A stretch of 8,493 nucleotides of DNA from CAZYTO01 sp964650405 (GTDB taxonomy: Bacteria; Acidobacteriota; Thermoanaerobaculia; Gp7-AA8): positions 1 through 8,493 of the forward strand of contig CAZYTO010000254.1 in assembly GCA_964650405.1 (NCBI GenBank), in the 5' to 3' direction. The first letter of the stretch is position 1. Every line of letters begins with the position of its first letter. The notes under the pieces were generated by a model, which had not been told where the DNA came from, did not search any database, and worked only from the letters and a program-made list of their open reading frames with translations. Shown here one piece after another: positions 4,882 to 8,493 of the stretch. The position numbers were made by a program, and so were the translations under genes.

Positions 4882-6705
4882 CTACGACCTCATCTTCCGG
4901 CTGTGTTGCACGAACGTCTTTGGCTTCTCGGCCGCCGCGGCAGGTTTCGCGGCCGCCAGTGCCTTCGGTGCCGCCGCGGCGGGTTGCGGCGGGTTGCGGA
5001 GGAAGTTGTAGAGCAAGGTTCGTTCGCCGGGAGTCATGTCGCGGGTCACGGGCATGAAGCGGAAGTTCTCGAAGGCCGCCTCGTCGGTCAGCTTGAAGAG
5101 AATCGAGGCGTACTTCACCACCTGCGTTTCGTCGTCGAGCCGCAGCCAGTTGTCCATGCAGGGAGCGAGGGCGTTCCAGTTGGCCAGGACGTGGCTGTAG
5201 ACGTTGTCCCAGGTCGGATCGAGCTGCGCGATCTGATTGTCGGCCGGCAGCGTGCGCACATACATGTACGTGTACACCTGCGTGTCGATGCCCCCCGAGG
5301 GCGGCGTCTGGCCCGGCCCCGGCAGCGGGAGGTAGGAAACGATGCCTCCCGTGGCGGCACTGACCGGGAACGAGAACGTACCGCCGGCCACGGTCGTCAC
5401 CGGGAAGGTGCTCTCCACCGTACCGCCATCCGCCGAGAGGACGCAGACCGTCACCGGGATTCCGGCGCCCGCGGGCACGGCCCGGTCATAAACCTGGAAT
5501 TGGACTGTCTGCAGATCGCCCTGGTTGAGGTAGAGATTCGGGATGAGCGGGATGGCGCGAAGGGACGATTCCGTCAGCAGCACGTGCCCCGAGGCATCGC
5601 GGAGCTGGAGGTCGTTCGCGGCGCCGAGCGCCGCCGCGTCGGACGCGACCGCCAGCGTAACGATGCCGGCGGTCTTGTCGTAGGCGTCCTTGTCATACTG
5701 CGGATAGTCGAAGCTGGCCAGCGTTACCGGCTTGCCGGACTTCGGATCGACGGCCACCACCGACAGCGCGCCGAACTTGTGCTTGGTCCGGTCCAGATCG
5801 ACCTCACTGATGCTGTTCGACAGATCGAGCGTGAGCGTCCTGCCGTCCAGGCGGGCAAAGGCGGCACCGACGCTCGGCGGGCCCTGGGGATCATCCGGTC
5901 CGGTCACGAGCGCGCGGTCGCCCGGCTCGCAGACCGGCTCGCCCTTCCGCCACAGTCCGATGACGCCGGCCATGTAGCCGCGGGCCGGGTTGGGCTGGAA
6001 GCCGCCGCCCTTCAACTGCTTGATGAGCTGCGCGGGCAGGCCGGCGGCCTGAAGATCCTGCGAGGTCTGCACCGCGTCGTTGAAGTAGATGGTGCGGTAG
6101 GCGTTCCACCGCACGGTGAGCCCCAGCACGTCGTCGGCGGACAGGGCCTTCTGCAGGGCCTGGAGGGCGGGCGAGTCGAAGGCGTCGATGCGCAGGCCGT
6201 CGTCCTTGGCGAAGCTCGTCTGCCAGATCACCGAGGCGACGCCGGCGATGGCGCCGGTGGTGTTGCGGAGGAAGTTGATGTAGCGCGCCGTGAAGCGTGT
6301 GCGGCGGGGCGCCGCGATCCGGCAGCCCCCCTCGATGCCGAAGCTCATGGCGTCGAAGAAGAGCTGGGAGGTGACGCCGCCGTACGGCTCGAGGTCGACC
6401 AGCATGCCGATGAAGTTCGCCGGCGAGCCGGCGAAGGGATCATCCTGCACCAGCCCCTTGCCGAGGTCGGCGCCGGTGACTTCGGCGTCGTAGAACGTCG
6501 AGCGGTGCGTGCCGTCGGGATTCCAGCTCAGGCCCTTCACGGCGGCGATGGCTTCCTTCCGGTAGGCCGCCACCTTCTTGGCCACCTTCGGGAAGACGGG
6601 TTCCGCGTCGGCTTCGTCGTAGAACCGCGCGTAGTTGTTCGTGGTGATCGGGTCCCAGGTGACCTGGCCGCTGAAGTAGATCCGCGGTGTCTCGAGAACG
6701 CTCAC
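4882..6705 (-). CDS. VioB/RebD-like protein, non-ferritin half
   Basis: A 607-residue protein corresponding to the part of VioB before its ferritin-like domain. VioB joins two imines of indole-3-pyruvate in violacein synthesis. Matches recalled from VioB are the start (VLETPRIYFSGQ, as ILDFPRIHFRG), about residues 188-200 (DDVLGLTVRWNAY, as DDDVLGLTVQYALF), about 240-252 (GVIGLWRKGE, as GVVGLWRRGE), and the end of the domain (FRFMPVTRDMTPGERTLLYNFL, read as two pieces around about 545-568, as YYMPSTRELSAPKARLFLKYL). Instead of continuing into ferritin, it ends in an Ala/Pro/Lys-rich tail (about 571-607). There is no signal peptide. The GTG start has GGGAGGT 5 bases before it and overlaps the upstream stop by 4 bases (GTGA); the open frame extends 123 codons further but through the neighbour's shadow. 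The substrate is unknown and need not be tryptophan-derived. Confidence 0.85.
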   Translation of the reverse strand: MSVLETPRIYFSGQVTWDPITTNNYARFYDEADAEPVFPKVAKKVAAYRKEAIAAVKGLSWNPDGTHRSTFYDAEVTGADLGKGLVQDDPFAGSPANFIGMLVDLEPYGGVTSQLFFDAMSFGIEGGCRIAAPRRTRFTARYINFLRNTTGAIAGVASVIWQTSFAKDDGLRIDAFDSPALQALQKALSADDVLGLTVRWNAYRTIYFNDAVQTSQDLQAAGLPAQLIKQLKGGGFQPNPARGYMAGVIGLWRKGEPVCEPGDRALVTGPDDPQGPPSVGAAFARLDGRTLTLDLSNSISEVDLDRTKHKFGALSVVAVDPKSGKPVTLASFDYPQYDKDAYDKTAGIVTLAVASDAAALGAANDLQLRDASGHVLLTESSLRAIPLIPNLYLNQGDLQTVQFQVYDRAVPAGAGIPVTVCVLSADGGTVESTFPVTTVAGGTFSFPVSAATGGIVSYLPLPGPGQTPPSGGIDTQVYTYMYVRTLPADNQIAQLDPTWDNVYSHVLANWNALAPCMDNWLRLDDETQVVKYASILFKLTDEAAFENFRFMPVTRDMTPGERTLLYNFLRNPPQPAAAAPKALAAAKPAAAAEKPKTFVQHSRKMRS

Positions 6706-7742
6706 GACCGACCTCCCTTCTTCTTCGTGCTCGTGTAAAGGAAGGCGGGCCCCGCCACCAGGGTGGGATCGGCCAGAGGCGTGGTGAGTGCGTCCAGCGC
6801 CGCCATGCGCAGGTCGAACATGGCCCGCACGGCGTTGCCGAGCTCTCCGCTCTTCCCGGTCACGGCCCGCCGCAGTGCATCCACCATCTGCGAGTAGGCC
6901 AGGTTGCAGGCCTTCTGCGCCGCCCGGGCCGCCTTCGGATCGTTCGAGAAGTCGTGCGAGCCGGGATCGGGAATGGCGGGATAGACGGCTGTCCAGTCCA
7001 CGCCGAGCTTCTCCGGCCCCCACTGATACCCGAGCGGCGTGTTGGCCTTGGTCAGCACCAGGTTCCTTAAGCACTCGCCGAACCGGTAGTAGTGAGCGAG
7101 GTCATTCTGGAAGTCGAGCGGGCTCTTCGGCGTCCCTTCTCCCTCGGAAATGATGTCCTGGATGGCCTGGTGCGCATCGTCGTAGTTGTTGACGGCGAAG
7201 AGCTGGCCGGCAAAGAACTGCGAGTCGTCGATCTGGTGGCGATCAGCCGTCCATGCGCTGGCGGGAAGCTTGGAGAGGAACAGGTCGAGGGCCATATAGA
7301 ACTGGCCGATGGTGACGGTCTGCGGCACGGCCGGCGCCGCGGCCAGGAGCGTGTGCACGGGAAAGTCGGGCGGGTCCTCGGGCTGCTCGATGTCCACGCC
7401 CTGCTGCATGGCGGCCTCGGAGAACGGCAGGATGTGGATGATGAGCGGCTTGCCGCCGGGCGGGCCGATGTCACCCGGCAGTGGGCCGGGATAGACGGGC
7501 GGGGTGAGCACGGGATCGCCGCCGAGGGCGTTGAGGATGTTGCAGGCCAGGCACATGTGAATCATTTCCTGCAACGCCACGGAGCGGATGCGCCCCGCAG
7601 CCTCGGGGTTCTGCCCGTCCGGGATGGAGAACAGTGCATAGAGATACGGCGGGAGGGTGCCGAACTCGACGCCGATCGCGGTCTGCAGCATCGCCCACGC
7701 GTCGTGGACGGTGAGAATCGGCTTCCATTTCAGGCGGATCAT
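6702..7742 (-). CDS. VioB/RebD-type ferritin-like protein
   Basis: A 346-residue ferritin-like protein matching the C-terminal domain of VioB (iminophenylpyruvate dimer synthase type). Helix 1 carries Glu26 in GVEFGTLPPYLYALFSIP, like VDLELSVMLQYLYAAYSIP of VioB. Helix 2 carries the E-x-x-H pair Glu59/His62 in ALQEMIHMCLACNILNALGG, like IAHEEMIHYLVVNNLLMALG. Later come ISEGEGTP (Glu200, Glu202) and LAHYYRF (His217), likely the remaining metal ligands. A di-iron or other metal site is therefore probable. There is no signal peptide, so it should be cytoplasmic. The ATG has GGAGG 4 bases before it. The gene overlaps the VioB-like gene by 4 bases, so the products are probably made together and may form one complex. 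Its reaction is unknown: no amino-acid oxidase partner is in the window. Confidence 0.88.
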   Translation of the reverse strand: MIRLKWKPILTVHDAWAMLQTAIGVEFGTLPPYLYALFSIPDGQNPEAAGRIRSVALQEMIHMCLACNILNALGGDPVLTPPVYPGPLPGDIGPPGGKPLIIHILPFSEAAMQQGVDIEQPEDPPDFPVHTLLAAAPAVPQTVTIGQFYMALDLFLSKLPASAWTADRHQIDDSQFFAGQLFAVNNYDDAHQAIQDIISEGEGTPKSPLDFQNDLAHYYRFGECLRNLVLTKANTPLGYQWGPEKLGVDWTAVYPAIPDPGSHDFSNDPKAARAAQKACNLAYSQMVDALRRAVTGKSGELGNAVRAMFDLRMAALDALTTPLADPTLVAGPAFLYTSTKKKGGRS

Positions 7743-8007
7743 CGTGCCTCCATGGAGAAGTGCCTGGTGTCTCGCAACAGCGGTGAAGGGACCCGCGAAA
7801 CGCTACCACATTTTTTCAGGATGTCGGCTCTTCAGGCGGTGCGGCGCGAAGGGGGTGGTGACGGCGCGATGCGGCGGCGGGCGGCGGCTGGAAGCCGCTG
7901 GGCCAGCCGCCTGGAAGGCGGCGCTCCCGAATCTTCCGGCGCTCCCGAATCTGCCGCTGTCTGTCGATTTCGGGAGTCTCGAACGTCGGTACTGCACTGG
8001 AGGAATG
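7743..8007. other. Intergenic region between divergent genes, hairpin-rich, no gene seen
   Basis: It should hold the promoters of the VioB-like operon (left) and the small membrane protein (right). I find no convincing -35/-10 pair on either strand. The left third is ordinary sequence with an A/T-rich patch (7806-7816). The right two thirds hold the hairpins and direct repeats listed separately. Confidence 0.6.
7884..7976. repeat. Cluster of small hairpins and an 18-bp-period direct repeat
   Basis: Hairpin one is GCGGCT (7884-7889) with AGCCGC (7893-7898). Hairpin two is GCCGCC (7906-7911) with GGCGGC (7917-7922). A 16-bp direct repeat, CGGCGCTCCCGAATCT, occurs at 7919-7934 and 7937-7952. 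CTCCCGAA (7942-7949) can also pair with TTCGGGAG (7969-7976). The composition looks like a dispersed intergenic REP element rather than a specific operator. Confidence 0.75.
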
Positions 8008-8385
8008 ATGAAATCGACGGCTTCGCGACTCGTACTCGGCATCTGCTCGCTGCTGCTCTTCTTCGGCGCGTTCGCACACGCGAAGGCGTATCCGGCGGCC
8101 GCGGCGGCCATCGACCATGTGAGCCTGCGCCCGGTTTACGCGAAGGACTTCAAGGTCCTGTGGCTCGCGGACTCGACGACGCTGGCAACGGTGGCCCTCC
8201 TCTTCGCCATGCTGGCCATCCGGCCGCCGGTCAGCTCCCGCGCTCTCCTGCTGGGCATCGCCCTCATTCCGGCCGCGACGGCGACCCTCATCTACATCTT
8301 CGTCGGCGCGTTCTACGCCGCACACCTGCTGATCGGCACCGCCGTGGCGGCGGCGGTGGCGGCAATCCCGAGCACGAGCCCGTAA
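8008..8385 (+). CDS. Small integral membrane protein of unknown function
   Basis: A 125-residue protein with about four membrane segments: residues 8-26 (LVLGICSLLLFFGAFAHA), about 50-70 (LADSTTLATVALLFAMLAI), about 79-97 (ALLLGIALIPAATATLIY) and about 98-119 (IFVGAFYAAHLLIGTAVAAAVAA). The loop between the first two is YPAAAAAIDHVSLRPVYAKDFKVLW, read in pieces, and probably faces outside. Similar small proteins with an L(V)P...A-x-x-LKALWL-D-S pattern occur as unnamed hypotheticals, but I cannot give a family. Two adjacent ATG codons (8005 and 8008) follow GGAGGA; the second is preferred because the first leaves almost no spacer. It is divergent from the VioB-like operon, so the two may share regulation, though nothing shows this. 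Confidence 0.8.
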   Translation: MKSTASRLVLGICSLLLFFGAFAHAKAYPAAAAAIDHVSLRPVYAKDFKVLWLADSTTLATVALLFAMLAIRPPVSSRALLLGIALIPAATATLIYIFVGAFYAAHLLIGTAVAAAVAAIPSTSP

Positions 8386-8493
8386 CGCCTCTGATGATTG
8401 AGGGGGTAGGGAAACAAGCGTTCCCAACACTCCTTAGATAGTTCCTGTCCCAGAATAGCTGAGACCGCGCCGAGTTTGACGGCGGAAGTACGT
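8386..8493. other. 3' end of window, no gene supported
   Basis: No frame here is supported. GGGAA (8409-8413) and TTCCC (8421-8425) could form a weak 5-bp hairpin after the membrane-protein stop, without a T-tract. The final 45 bases, starting TGTCCCAGAATAGCTGAGAC at about 8447, have the look of a transposon end, but no transposase or matching inverted copy lies in the window. Confidence 0.4.

Noticed and set aside
4903..6738. 611-codon plus-strand open frame
   Set aside because: It mirrors the VioB-like gene. The product is Arg/Val/Gly-rich without domains, while the minus strand matches VioB and has a strong ribosome site.
6706..7074. N-terminal extension of the VioB-like gene to 730 residues
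   Set aside because: The added 123 codons are an out-of-frame reading of the ferritin-like gene, low in complexity; the GTG at 6705 has a strong ribosome site and the family's N-terminal motif.
8409..8425. Intrinsic terminator after the membrane protein gene
   Set aside because: The stem is only 5 bp and no T-tract follows.
7092..8441. 449-codon plus-strand open frame
   Set aside because: It is antisense to the ferritin-like gene and out of frame with the membrane protein; no motif or start signal.

Overview
The window is GC-rich with short intergenic gaps. Its gene content (a DUF4252 operon under an ECF sigma factor, an export ABC transporter, VioB-type proteins) and its many short palindromic or tandem intergenic repeats suggest Acidobacteriota. 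This is inferred from gene style, not from a marker gene, so the phylum is probable but not certain.

Layout. (1) Positions 1-1144, minus strand: an ABC-2 type exporter, with the ATPase first and the start of its permease cut by the window edge. An array of fourteen 8-bp repeats touches the ATPase start codon. (2) Positions 1259-1702: a non-coding stretch with two REP-like hairpins. (3) Positions 1703-2203, plus strand: a secreted orphan protein. It converges on the next operon, and a long 8-bp-periodic hairpin lies between them. (4) Positions 2390-4434, minus strand: a compact operon reading ECF sigma factor, single-pass anti-sigma-like protein (start and stop share one base), exported DUF4252 protein with a DKSDK-repeat tail, and a second exported protein that looks like a divergent DUF4252 relative. 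The expected logic is a membrane-anchored regulator holding the sigma factor and envelope proteins forming its output. (5) Positions 4435-4881: a non-coding stretch with a 75-bp inverted repeat, a 22-bp perfect palindrome inside a candidate promoter, a possible 40-residue membrane microprotein and five 7-bp repeats. (6) Positions 4882-7742, minus strand: the most interesting part. A ferritin-like gene is followed, with a 4-base overlap, by a 607-residue gene. Together they match the two halves of VioB, the violacein-pathway imine-dimer synthase (RebD in rebeccamycin), but as separate proteins and in reversed order. No amino-acid oxidase or other vio/reb-type gene is present in the window. (7) Positions 8008-8385, plus strand: a small integral membrane protein, divergent from the VioB-like pair. 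The last about 100 bases hold no gene I can support.

Gene assignments rest on motifs and remembered family sequences. No database search was possible.
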